Assembly: GCF_049243985.1 (NCBI RefSeq)
Contig: NC_135373.1
Coordinates: 8,105,501-8,169,500 of the forward strand
DNA from: Paroedura picta
Lineage: Eukaryota > Chordata > Lepidosauria > Squamata > Gekkonidae
Length of the DNA: 64,000 nt
Reading direction: 5' to 3'
The position numbers and the translations under genes are program-made. Positions 1-12,600 of this stretch are shown here, one piece after another. The notes below the pieces were generated by a model. The model did no database searches. It saw nothing but the letters and a program-made list of their open reading frames with translations, and was not told the origin of the DNA. Position 1 is the first letter of the stretch; every line of letters starts with the position of its first letter.

Positions 1-468
1 TGTCTGGTGCAACTCATTCCTGGGCACTGTGATATATAGGGAGAGAAGCACCAGGTGTTGGATAAGATCTTGAGCAAAAAGAACTGTGCTAAGCCCATTT
101 GTGTTTCTGCTCTGGTGGACCCAAGCGACTGCTCTCAAATCAAATGCTTGCCTGGTATCGAAGACAGAGTCCTCAACCTTTTGGAAGCTGCAGGCACCAC
201 TGGAGTTTTGAGATGGGTTGCTGAAGAGCACTCTAAAATGGCTTCCATTTTAGAGCCAAATGCCAAATGGCTGCCTCAGGAGGTGGAGCCAAATGGCATA
301 TTCATCTCCACATATCTCCTGGGAAGAAGGAAATCCTGAAGGGGGGATGAAATGACACACAGACTGACTAAGGAAGCCCGGTTGTTTACCACTCCCCTGG
401 TAGAAGACTCCATTATTTGAATGAGGGAAGCCAAAAACAAATAAAAAACAAACACACCCTTGCCTTAC
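1..468. other. No recognisable feature
   Basis: I see no supported exon, RNA gene or known repeat here. An open frame on the plus strand (about 55-339) has no splice context or family resemblance that I recognise. Confidence 0.4.
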
Positions 469-486
469 AATCATCCTACCCACTTT
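469..486 (-). CDS. Possible 18-nt micro-exon (KVGRMI)
   Basis: This is a weak candidate for a further downstream exon of the minus-strand secreted-protein gene. A fair acceptor (ACTTTTCAG) precedes 18 nt in phase 0, followed by the donor ATT|GTAAGG. The phase fits its neighbours, but the donor is poor and the peptide lacks the Gly/Pro character of the others. It may be chance. Confidence 0.2.
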
Positions 487-594
487 CTGAAAAGTTCAGT
501 AGGTGCTATGAGACATATTGGTATGTACCTTGGGTGAGTCCTGATCTAAAAGCATATATAGTACACAAAGACACATTGCATGTTTAATACTCAC

Positions 595-618
595 TTGGCC
601 ACCGAAGCCATAGGTGCC
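595..618 (-). CDS. Micro-exon, 24 nt (GTYGFGGQ)
   Basis: This is the most downstream exon of the secreted-protein gene that is well supported inside the window. A pyrimidine-rich acceptor (TTTCCTGTAG) and the donor CAA|GTGAGTATT enclose eight codons in phase 0. The Gly/Tyr-rich peptide matches the composition of the larger exons. Confidence 0.62.
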
Positions 619-3600
619 CTACAGGAAACATAGCAAAAAACCTTGTTGAAACCGTTCGCTTATAGGTGCATGTTATAAATCGTCCTGAGCCTGCTTGTGA
701 TGATAAGCAGCCTATAAAGTCATACTAATAATAACAAGCATGGAAATCGAGAGTGTCACTGGAGTTTTGTAGTGTTTTTTCCTTAATTCCTTATGAGCAA
801 GGGCTGAATTTTCTTCTGCACCAGCTCGGGGTGCCAGTCCCCAGATGGAGCCTGCGATCTCCTGGAATTACAGGTCATCTCCAGGCAACAGAGATCAGAT
901 TCCTTGAAGAAAATGGCTCTTTTGGAGGGTGGACTCCATAACATTATACTCCACTGAAGTCCCTCCCTGCCCCAAATCCTGCCCACCCCCAGCTCCACCC
1001 CCAAAGTCTCCAGGTATTTCCCTACCCAGAGCCGGCAACTCTAGGCCTGGCTAAATGGAAAAAAAGAGCCTCTTGTGGTGCAGAAATGCTGTCTGAAGCT
1101 GTCTGTCCATGAGGTTGGGAGTTCAATCCCAACCTCAACCTTCCATCCTTCCAAGGTCGGTAAAATGAGGACCCAGCTTGCTGGGGGGTAAACGATAATG
1201 ACTGGGGAAGGCTCTGGCAAACCACCCCGCATTGAGTCTGCCATGAAAACGCTAGAGGGCGTCACCCCAAGGGTCAGACATGACCCGGTGCTTGCACAGG
1301 GGATACCTTTACCTTTAAATGGAAAAAAGGCCTGGCTCAGCACAATTTCAAGAGTCAAGATTACATCACTGCTCCCCCACCCCATGTTGAGATACTCACC
1401 ACTTGTGGTTTCAAAGTTTCAAGAACCCTTGTCAAGACCTAAAATGGCAAAAGCAGGAGTGATTTCTGGTTGCATTTCATCATAATGGACTGTATAGCTA
1501 TGGTTCAGGTGCATCCCTTATTTCTTTATGGAAGAGATTCTCCCTTCAGCCTTTCTGGGCATGAGCACCACCCAGTGAATTAACAAAGAGCCCAAATAGC
1601 TCAAATCAAAAGCAGACATCAATACAGTGTCAGTAGGGTTGCCAGCCTCCAGTTGGATCCTGGAGATCTTCTGAAATTCCAATTTGCCTCCAGACTAGAG
1701 ATTTCAGTTCTTCCAGGAGAAAATGGCTGCCGTGAATGGTGGTGTAGGTGGCATTATAATTTGTTGAAATCCCGCCGTAGGCCGTCTCTCCCCAGACCCC
1801 TCCTTATTGATAGCCATGGATTTAAAAGAATTTAACAGTTTGTGAATGAACCAAAGTCACCCAGGAAATTTACAAGGCAGAATGGGAATTCGAATCTGGA
1901 TTTCTCAAACCCTAGTACAGCCTTTCTCAACTTTTTTACCATTGAGAAACCCCTGAAATAGTCTTCAGGCTTCAAGAAATTCCAGAAGTGGTGTAGTCAT
2001 GCAGGATATGGCTGGGAAGCAGAGGTGTGGACATGCCCACCTGGAGCCCCTCCCCTTCCCACTCCATCCTGGCACCTCATTGGTCATTTTGGGCATTTTG
2101 AGCAGACTGGCATGACCATACATGGTCATATCACCCAATAAATGTTTAACAAATTTTAAAAATATATTAAAAAATTAATTAACTCCCACCTATTCAGGAA
2201 ACCCTTCTAGGGTCATCAAGAAACTCCAGGGTTTCACAGAACCCTGGTTGAGAAAGCTTGCCTTAGTGTGACACTACCCACTACATCACACTGGCTTTCT
2301 GTACTCAGGCTCACTGCTTTTAATTATGGGAACCTCAATGGCACAGCCAACAAGGGAAAAGCTTTTTAGCATTTTGTTTTTTATTTATAATTTAATTCCC
2401 ACTCTGTCATGAATGATTGCTGGGCTGTTTGGGAGGAGCCCATTTTGAAAAGTGAAATACCCTGGGAGAGGTTCACCCCTTGCATTCTGCCCTCTGTGGT
2501 ACTACAAATGTTCCTTTCCATGTACATACACACCATCTTGCTGCGTGGTTTCATATCAGAGAAGGAGGTGGTCCTTGTTATCTGTTAAAAGGGCAATTAG
2601 CAAAGAAATAACCTGGTCTTACTCACCTGAAGAGCATAACCTTCAGGGCCAGCCTATGGGAACAGACCAAAATACTTGTGTCGGTTTTGGTTGTTTCCAC
2701 AAATGTAACATCAAGACAAAATGTTAATGGGAACAAGCACTGACTATAGGCATGTATGAACCTTCCAATTTATTTGAGGCAGTGTTCTGGAGAATGCTAG
2801 CTTTTGTCATTTTTTCAGGTTGTGGGGCTGTGTTCTCATAGTTTTTGCTCCTACCATTTCATTTTGCCTGCATCTGTGGCTGGTATTTTCAGAGATCTGT
2901 CACAGCAAGATATGTATCTCTCTGTGGCAATTCACATCTTGCTGTGATAGACCTCTGAAGATGCCAGCCACAGATGCAGGTGAAACGTTAGGAGCAGAAA
3001 CTACCAGAACATAGCCCCACAACCTGAAAAAACAACAAAAAACAGTTGATTCCAGCCGTGAAAGCCTTCGACAATACATTTTCTGGGAAATAGTTTCCTG
3101 TAGAACAATAAAATCAGAGTCCAGGAGCACCTTTAAGACCAACAAAGATTTATTCAAGGCATGAGCTTTCGAGTACAAGCACTCTTCCTCAGAGTTGCAC
3201 TCAAAACTCACGCCTTGAATAAATCTTTGTTGGTCTTAAAGGTGCTCCTAGGCCTAGTCTGCACACAATAGACAATTCACTTTCAATGCACTTTAGAAGT
3301 AGATTTTCCTGTTCCACACAGGAAAATCCAGCTGCCAAAGCACATTGAAAGCGCATTATCCTATATGTGCAGAATGGGCCCTGGGCTCTGATTTTATTGT
3401 ACTACTTCAGACCAACAAGGCTACTCATTTGAATCCTTCCTGTAGACCATTAGAGGAGTCTATGCAGTAAAGCAGAGCACAAGATGAGGAAGAACAAACT
3501 TTTAAAGAACAGAACAAGCTTTATAGGGAAGAGCAAAGATACAGAAACCCATCTGTCTAATCTAGCTGGGAGTGAGAGGAAATGAACCCACAGTTCTCAG

Positions 3601-6600
3601 AAGAATGGGGAAAACCTTCTTCCTTAACAAGCCAACCAAGTGCCAAGAAAAGAACAATTTGAACAGGCTAGCTAGCCTCCCCTTTACTGCCCTTACAGGA
3701 TATTCTAGTTATCTTTCTGTGTTGATGCACAGTAGATCTTGCAGATTCCAACCTAAACTTCACCACAATAAGCTTTGGTTGCTTTTCTAAGCGAAGTTAT
3801 GCATACTCACTGGGCTGCCATAGCTTTGAGGTCCATAGGGCTGAGGAGGCCTGTTGACATAGGGTGGAGGAGTGTTGATGTGATGCACATACAATGGAGG
3901 ACCAAAGTGCGGTGGTGGACCATTGGGTGGGAAACCATAGCGCGGAGGACCACCCTATAGATTTTATTTTAGAAAAATACACATTTGTTCCCTCCTATAG
4001 AATTAAACATTTGAAATGTTATGGAAACCTAGGCCTATTCTGCACACAATAGATAATGCACTTTCAATGCACTTTAGAAGTAGATTTTCCTGTTTCACAC
4101 AGGACAATCCAGCTTACAAGGCACATTGAAAGGGCCTTATCCTATGTGTGCAGAATGGGCCCAGATCAATAAATGAATACATTAAACTAGTATAAAGGTC
4201 TTTTCAGGATATGTGTGATTCATTTGTTTATAGACATCTTCAGTTGTGTAGACAGTCTTGCCTTTGGCCAAAAATCTGTGTAAGGCTGCCTTGCCTGTTC
4301 ACTTAAAAGTGGAGTGATAGTGCACAATATGTTTGGGAAGTACAGCTGTGGACACACCCATCGTAGGCCCCTCCCCTTCCCAACGCCTCCAGGCCCATCA
4401 CTGGCCATTTTGGGAGGGGGGGAAGGTCAACATATATGGTCATGTCATCCAACAAGTGTTTAACAATTTTAAAAAATATATAAAAATTAATTATCTCCCA
4501 GCCCTTCAGGAAACCCTTCTAGGGCCTTCAAGACACCCCAGGATTTCATGAAACTCTGGTTGAGAAAGCCTGATATAAAGGGAAATATGCAGTAGCATAT
4601 GCAGAGAAACAAAACTTGTGATACTTACCAAATCCCCAAAGGACTGAGGACCATAGGGCTGTGGAGTGTTGTCTTGAAACCCATGGCTTTGAGGGTTGTG
4701 ACCCTGCTGACCACAATCAAGAGGATTGCCCTATAGACATTTTTTTTAAATACACTAGTTGAGCCTGTTTATTTCACCAATATTAATTTAAGAACATAAA
4801 TGTTACAGAGATGTGTATCTTTGTTAGTGTATTAAAAATGCCATAATTCATGACAGGTTAATGATGTTTACAAGTCAGGTCCTATTTTCACGTATGCATA
4901 ATCAAAGACATGAAACTCTGTTTCAAAATCCCTACTCTTATATATGGATTCTTCTTTAAGGATGTGCATTAATAAAGCAACAAAGGTGAAATGGTTGTGT
5001 ATTCGTACGGAGCACTCGGACTTCCTCACTGAAAGATGCACCATATTGTTTCATTTCTGAGGTAATCATCGAAAGACCTGAATGCCAACGTCTTCTGTGA
5101 GTGAACTGGAATAATAGTCCCAAGACCCTCAGTTTGCTTTTAATGAAGACTCATCATTTCCCACCAGAGATGCAGACCACAAAACACGTGGAGAGCATTT
5201 ATGGAGCACAATTCAGGTTGTACACTCATATGAATATCCATGATTGTGAGGTAAAACAGGTGGTATGGACAGGACACGACCAAAAGATACAGGAGCTACT
5301 AAATGGACATGTACAAACTAGGGGCCCATGAGGATATCTCGAGTTTCTCCCCTTCCAGGATTTTTTATGAACTCAGGAACATAAGCCAGGATGATTTCTT
5401 CTCCTACTTCTTCTTTCCTTTTAGTGACACTCAACTATTGTCAACATTCTGGTACATGGCCATCTCTCTCTCTCTCTCTCATTTAACTATTGCTGCATTC
5501 CTGGAGATGCTCCAAACAGGTAGAGTTTTATAACTTTCCTCTCCCACAGAAGAACCAGGGGTTTACTATAGGGCCACTGGGTCTGGTAAGGTACCAGTCA
5601 AATGACCAGCCTAAGAGGCAAACAGCACTATCAAATTGAACAAAAGTTGTTATACTCACTGGTCTGAAGTTGCTGGGTCCACGCTACAACATAAACAAAG
5701 AGTTTTTTTTTTTTATACATGACTCTTTCAGCATTTGTGGCATACTTGGCCAGTGTTACTACTACTAGACTTATCTTAGTCTACACAAAGAAGAGGGCCA
5801 AGATGTGCTACAGCTCACCCTCCTCCCTCAAAAGTCTACTCCAACAACTAAAGGCTTAGTTGATATATCTTGGCACAGGGGCCTTGTTATTTACCCTCTG
5901 AAAGCAAATGAACTCCCACCCTTGGCTTCTCCCTCCTACCCTTGAGAAACGGAGAACAGCAGAAAAAGTGGTTTCCATGGTGACTCTCTAGGAATTACCC
6001 AATGTCTCTATTGTTCTTACCAAAGCTATCACAGATAGAATCTTGATGAAATATACTTCCTCAAATCTATTCAGGCTTCAAAATTTTAGTTGGATTAAAT
6101 GTTGGGTTCCCCCATTCCCTCCTTCATCCTTGTGTGCTGTTCACCATATTTGAAGACAGAAGCTTTCAACTAACTCACTCTGAACTAATCACAGTTCATT
6201 TCCTTCCCAATAACTGAACTTTGAAAACCGCAATTTAATCCTTGTTGGTCCTGATATCTGTCAACAGGGGGCATCTAATGTTTTGTTTATGTTTTATTCT
6301 ATTGATTATTAAATTTTTATATTGCCCCACTTTGTGGACAAGCTCACAACATGTTAGAATTATATTTTTTGTTTGTTTATTAACATTTCTATACTGCCCT
6401 CCCAGCACACCTGCTCAGGGCAGCGTAGGTCATAATAAAACATCCTAATTACCAAACAAAATGTTTAACATTAAATAAAGTTTCTCAACATTTAACATTT
6501 AAAATTGTAGAGGGAATCTCAGCGGCGTCCGAAAGGAATTGCAGAGTTCAAAGGAAGACATTTTGACCCCAAATGCATCTTTTTTTGGTTCAATTAATCA

Positions 6601-9600
6601 AAAATACAATAAAAACTATAAAACAAATACGCTGAGCATTTCGATATGCCTGCTACTTCCGTACAGTCAGTATTAAGAGGTGGGATTTTATTCTGGAGAG
6701 GGAAGGAGGGAGGTCCGTATGATTTATTTGTCAACATAGGGGTATGTAGACATAAGGATTTTATCTTTTATGTATTTTATCTTTAATAGTTTATTTAATC
6801 ATTTTAAGATCTGTTTGGTTATGTAACCCCATGGCCTATTTTATTATTTTGTTGAAATTTTAAACCCTGTTTTTATATGTCTTATACATATTTTATGCCA
6901 ATAAAAGGTTACTGACTGACTGACATAAGGAGACAAACAAATGGATGATACTCACTGGGCCACTGCAAGCCTAAATAAATGTAAAGAAAAAAAGTCAGCT
7001 GTTTTATCTTGTTTCCATATGCATTGTTTATGAAATAAAGCAGCATGTAAGCCCAAGTTTTTGTGGATACCACCACCACGGTTTCTTGACAGGATTACAT
7101 TCCTTTTATTAATTTACTCGGAGAAAGCCTGCTGCAGAGGCTGAAATGCAACATGGCGCCAACGGGACGGCGGTTGCAGGGAAGGCAGCAATGTGGAGGG
7201 GCAGAGAGGGTTGGCAGGTTGGCCTCGGGGCTTGTGGGCCCCAGTCCAGCTGCCGCCGCCTGCTCCATTAACTAGAGCACGGCACCTCCCCTGCCGCCAC
7301 ATCCCCTGTGGCGTGTTTGGGGGCTCCTCACAGGGCTCTCAATTCCCACCACGTGCTCTGTGCAGTCAACATCACAGCCTCATATGCTGCCTGCACAATG
7401 GCACCGGCCGCTCTCCAGCAGCGCCGCTGTCACTGCCCCCTCCCTGGCAGCTCCATGGCCACCTCCCTGGTTGCTCCACAGCTGTTGTCTCCTGGCCGCC
7501 GCCAGGCGCTGTGGCTCCCCCATGGAACTGGTTTCAAGGCCTTTTCAGAAGATCCATTTTATATAACTACAGATGCCCTGTCATTGTTGGAATTTGAAAG
7601 ATCTGCAGTGTGCACAACTGAGCGGAATTTAAAGGGTGTCCTGCATGGAACATCGGAGGAGATGTATATTTGGCTTACGTAGGATAGGAACTTCCTGAGG
7701 ATTTACAAATTATCCCGTCTAGTGTCCTGGTTGGCTCAAAAGTAGACTTCCTGCTTTTTGAGCCCACTTACTTCCTGCTTGCCTCCAGGACAGGAGCTTG
7801 AACAGGAGAATACCTGCAGAAACAGATTGGCCCCTTCCCCCTCTCTCTTTACATAGTTGTTTCTCTTCATAAAAAATAAAACTATTTTGTTCCTTAAGCA
7901 GCTTGGCTCTTCTCTGCATACTGAAACTCTGCCAACAGTCATTGGGATACAGATTTGGTTGCTCATTGCAATAAAACTGTACCACACAGTCCAGATCCTC
8001 CCAGGGTGTTTAAATACTTTAAGGCATGTCCTCTTAGAAAAAGGAAAGGTACAGCCCCATTTCTAGAAGCCAACTCACTGGCCATTCCCTGGGAGAAAGG
8101 TTTCTGTTATCAGTGCTCATGTGTGCAAGTTGATTCTAGCTCAAGCCCACTGAAAGCTATAGGTTTAGACTGGAGACCCCCTGTGCAGGATAGCGCAATA
8201 TGAAAACCGAAGGACCCGTCAGCCAAGAAAAGTGGAATCTCCCATTTCTCAGATGGACTTGGAGGGGAAAGAAAGAACACACCAATGGTCATCCCTTGAT
8301 CCCCATTGAATAAACAATCCTTGAACCTCTGTGGTCTATGTCAGGGGTAGTCAACCTGTGGTCCTCCAGATGTCAATGGACTACAATTCCCATGAGCCCC
8401 TGGCAGCATTTGCTGGCAGGGGCTCATGGGAGTTGTAGTCCATGAACATCTGGAGGTCCACAGGTTGACTACCCCTGGTCTATGTGATACTATTAGAAGT
8501 AAATACAGAAAATAGAACAACGAGGCAACTGGCCCAGGGCTTGGGCAGGATTTCAACCCAGCTCTGCCAGGCCTAGGCAAGACTTCTCAAATACAGAAAA
8601 TGATGGGTGTGTTCACTGTCTCAGTTTTGTGTTTCCTACAGACACTGATGAAGACAACGATTGTTGTTGAAAATGAGTTGTATTCCTCCGGGGCTTGTTT
8701 TGGCCCCAATTCATATCCTTATTAAAAGTTGCCTACATGCCATCATCAGCTTGGTGTGTTTCTTCACTTGCAGATTGTACGACATGTCAGTTAAATCCCA
8801 AGAAAATACAGAGACAAAAGACTTCCCCCTCCTGGACATGGACTACATTCGGACCTAAGGCTTGTTATTACAGGTAGGGGCCCTGTACGTTTTGGGGCCA
8901 TGTGTTCTTTTTCTGCCTCCTTCTTTTGCAGATATTCCTTTATTCTGTCTTTTCGACCTCCACACATCAGGTGGCGCTGTCACCTCTGCCTCTTGGGGTT
9001 GCCCTTTCCGGTTGGGCATTATCATGTAGTTCTGTGTCTTTCCCCTCGAATTACATCTTAGAAATGAGAGATTCCGCACTTGCAACCACTTCATCTGGAC
9101 TTGATGGTTAGCTCTTTTACGTATGAACAAGGATTCCAAATAGCAATGCCAGCCTCCAGGTGGGACCGGGGGATCCCCCAGAATTACAGTTCATCTCAGG
9201 ACTAAAAAGTTCCATTTCCTTGGAGAAAATGGACACTTTGGAAGGTGAACTCCATGGCATTGCACATTACTGAAGCTCCTGTCCTCCCCAGGTTCCAACG
9301 CTAAATTTCCAAAAGTTTCCTTGCCTAGATACGGCAATCCTACCCACTCCCCTCCCCTGCTGATAGCAACCATAATTCTGCCATAGAGTTGGACCACAGC
9401 TTCCTGGCCAGTAGTGTAGAAGTCATTTGTTGCAAATGGAGACTTTTCAGTATCTGAGCCACAGGTGGCAGGAAGTCAGGAAGAGAACGAGGCTGGTGAG
9501 ACTGAGGATTCCCATGGTTTGCCATTATATCAGAATGCAGCCAGAAGGCACTACCTGTTTCTTAGGTATTTCAGGGTTCTTCAATAGACAAGATCATGTG

Positions 9601-12600
9601 GATATTATTTCCCCTGGCAATACTCACACTTTTTCCTCCTCCTCCTCCTCCTAGAAAAGGTGCAACAAGCTAAAAAGGAAAAGACTGACATGATTAGTTG
9701 CGTGGGGGTCTTTTTGAATTTTGACTTCAAGAAATAATAGGAAGACTTAGAAAATTAAATTTCAACTTCTGTTTTGTGAAGGGAACAGTTCTTTGTTTGG
9801 GTTTGTGGCATGAAGCACTCATCTGGATTACTTAGCCATGACCTCATGCTAACTCATGCAGGGGCGGCTTCCTTCTCTGTGAATTGGAATTCTCCATCCG
9901 GGTAGAAGGAATTGCACCTTTCAAAGGAAGACGTGAATGGCTTTGTCTGGGGGGAAAGTGATAGTCCACCATCTAAGGAAGCCCATCGTGGTACGGTAAT
10001 GAGAGCAAAAATGGCAGGGGCAATGTCATACGATGCGCCAATATCACTTCCAGGAAAGACCCACAAGTGACGTCACCATATTTTATCTATCTGTCATCTG
10101 TCTATTTATCAGTCTATCTGTCCGTCCATTATCTATCCATCCATCCATCCATCCGTTCATCTATCTATCTGTCTGTCTGTCTGTCCCTCCATCCGTCCGT
10201 CCGTCCTTCCATCCGTCCGTCCACTATCCATCCATCCATCCATCCATCCATCCATCCATCCATCCATCCATCCATCCATCCATCCATCCATCTATTTGTT
10301 CATCTATCTAGCTGTCTGTCTGTCTTTTTGTATTTATTTACCACTCTCCCTTGTGGTTCAGGGTGGTTTACATGGAACATCAAGAAATACTCTAGGAATT
10401 CCCCCCCCCCCAATTTCTATATTATCTGCTATAGGGATTGGGGAAATTCCTAGTGCGATACTTGACACAGTCTTTACCTGGAAGTGACATTGCTTTCCTC
10501 CTTATGCCTTGTCCTTTGAATGTTCCCACTTGAAATCCTCAGAGCTTTCCTGTTTCTCATGTAATTTTGAATGATTTCTGCCTTTCTCGATCTTTAAGCT
10601 TTTTAAATTTATAGCTGTAGGCTATGAATAAACCTCTCATATAAGCTTTACTGGTCTCCCACAATGTTTTTATGTCCTCCTGTATATTTAATTCAAGGAA
10701 GTGTTTTAATTTCACTCTACAGTCTTTCACAATTTCTTCATGTAATAACAGACTATCCATCATTCTCTGCCTTTGACTACTTTTCCTTCTCTTTGACTTC
10801 AAGTTCATTACTACAGGTCTATGATCTGGTAGTCATCCAGGTAGTATCTCAGTTCTACATATATCCTTTGTAATCCAAATCATATCTAATCTGGACCATG
10901 AACTATGTTTTTCAGGAAAAAAAGGTTAAGTGTTTTGTAGTTATATTGCTATTTCTCCACATACTCCCCATTCCCCATTTATCAACCAAATCCAAAGAAC
11001 TCAATGGTAACTTCCCTCGTTCTCTTCTAAAACTTTGTTGGTTTAAAGGTGCCACTAAAATCTAGATTTTTAATATTGCAAAGTGTTGAATTATGCAACC
11101 CTCCCACAACTGACAGACTGAATGTTCCTTCCCCTCCCTCCATGTGGCTCAGGACAGCAGAATAGCCTCCCCCTCCTCCAAGTCTTGTCTTCACAACCAC
11201 CCTGTGGAGTAGGCTTGGCTGAAAGACAGGCATGGTGATCTGGACCCAGGTCTCCTCATCAGCCAGATTTATCCACCAATTTCCAATGACTGCAGACCTT
11301 TCCAGTGGCCAGCCTTCATTCAATCACACCTGAGATTCTCTGCTCGAACGAGAGATTATGCAAAGCAGCTCAGGAAACAGAATCCCTTCCCATCTCCTCA
11401 CCTTGTTAATGATTTCAAACTGCAAGAGGAAAAAGGCAGATATTAGAAGAGGCTCTTTATTTCCCCTTGCTCAGCCCCATTTCCTTTGAGGCTTGTGGGA
11501 AGGAAAACAAACACAAACAAATGCCTGGGGGAAAACCATAGCAGATTATTTCTTTTAAGCAAAAGAAGTTTGGGAGACAGTTGCTATCCGGGGATAGGGA
11601 AGTTGGGCTCTGACCTGGGCTGCTCCTGTAGAACAATACACTTTCCATGTGTTTTTACAGCGGGATTTTCCTGTGCAGAACAGGAAAATCTACTTTGAAA
11701 GTGCATTGAAAGTGCATTAACCATTGGGTGCAGAATGTGGATAGCCCAGGCTAGCCTGAAGTTTGCTGATCTCAGAAGCTAAGCAGAGCAGCCCTGGCCC
11801 ACATTCAGATGGGAGACATCCCAGGAGCACCAGGGTTGTGACATGGAGGCAGCCAAAGGAAAACCATCCCTGAAGGTCGCTTGCCTTGGGAACCCTATGG
11901 GGTGGCAATCAATCAACAGGGGAAAGTGGCACAGCATAGCCTGATCTCGGAAGCTAAGGAGCATTGGTAGTTGGAAGGGAGACTACCAAGAAAGGCTGAT
12001 CAGAGGAAGGCCATGGGCAACCACCTCTGCTTTCTGATTTCCTTAAAAGCCCCTTGCTGGGGTCACCGTATGTCCATGGTCTAGCCCAGTCTCATCAGAT
12101 CATGGAAGCTATGCAGTGTCAGTACTTGGATGGGAGTCCACCCAGGAAGGCTCTTTAGAGGAAAGCTATGGGCAACCCCCCCCCCTGCTTCCTGCTTTCA
12201 TTAAAATCCCACTGTTGGGATCACCATAAGTCCGTGGTCTAGCCCAGCCTCCTCAGATCATGGAAGCTATACAGGGTCAGTACTTGGATGGGAGTCCACC
12301 CAGGAAGGCTCTGCAGACGAAAGCTATGGGCAACCCCCTCTGCTTCCTGCTTCCCTTAAAAGCCCCTTGCTGGGGTCACCATAAGTCTGTGGTCTAGCCC
12401 AGCCTCCTCAGATCATGGAAGCTATGCAGGGTCCACCCAGGAAGACTGGGCAGAGGAAGGCCAAGGCCAACCTGCCCTGCTTCTCCAAGGCCTTGAAAAC
12501 CCCTTGCTGGGGACTCTGTGCAGCAACTGAGACTTCGTGACGCTTACATACATAATTCTGAGAGACCGCCACAGTGTTCTGCAGGGCTTCCAGCTCTCCC

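Noticed and set aside
6020-6062. Possible 21-nt minus-strand exon (ILSVIAL) with donor GTAAGA
   Set aside because: The acceptor lacks a convincing pyrimidine tract and the peptide does not resemble the other exons.
7193-7682. Three overlapping plus-strand frames in a GC-rich block
   Set aside because: Low-complexity, no supported splice sites, and inside an intron of the minus-strand gene.
8080-8092. CCA|GTGAGT donor on the minus strand preceded by a TTTCTCCCAG acceptor
   Set aside because: The enclosed exon would be 10 nt and would break the frame that all other exons keep.
10033-10453. Open frames rich in Ile-His-Pro-Ser
   Set aside because: They are translations of the ATCC microsatellite.
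12552-12578. Possible 27-nt minus-strand exon (NTVAVSQNY)
   Set aside because: The phase fits the secreted gene, but the acceptor is weak, the donor is GTATGT rather than the GTGAGT used by its neighbours, and it abuts the 5S SINE array. Not strong enough to call.
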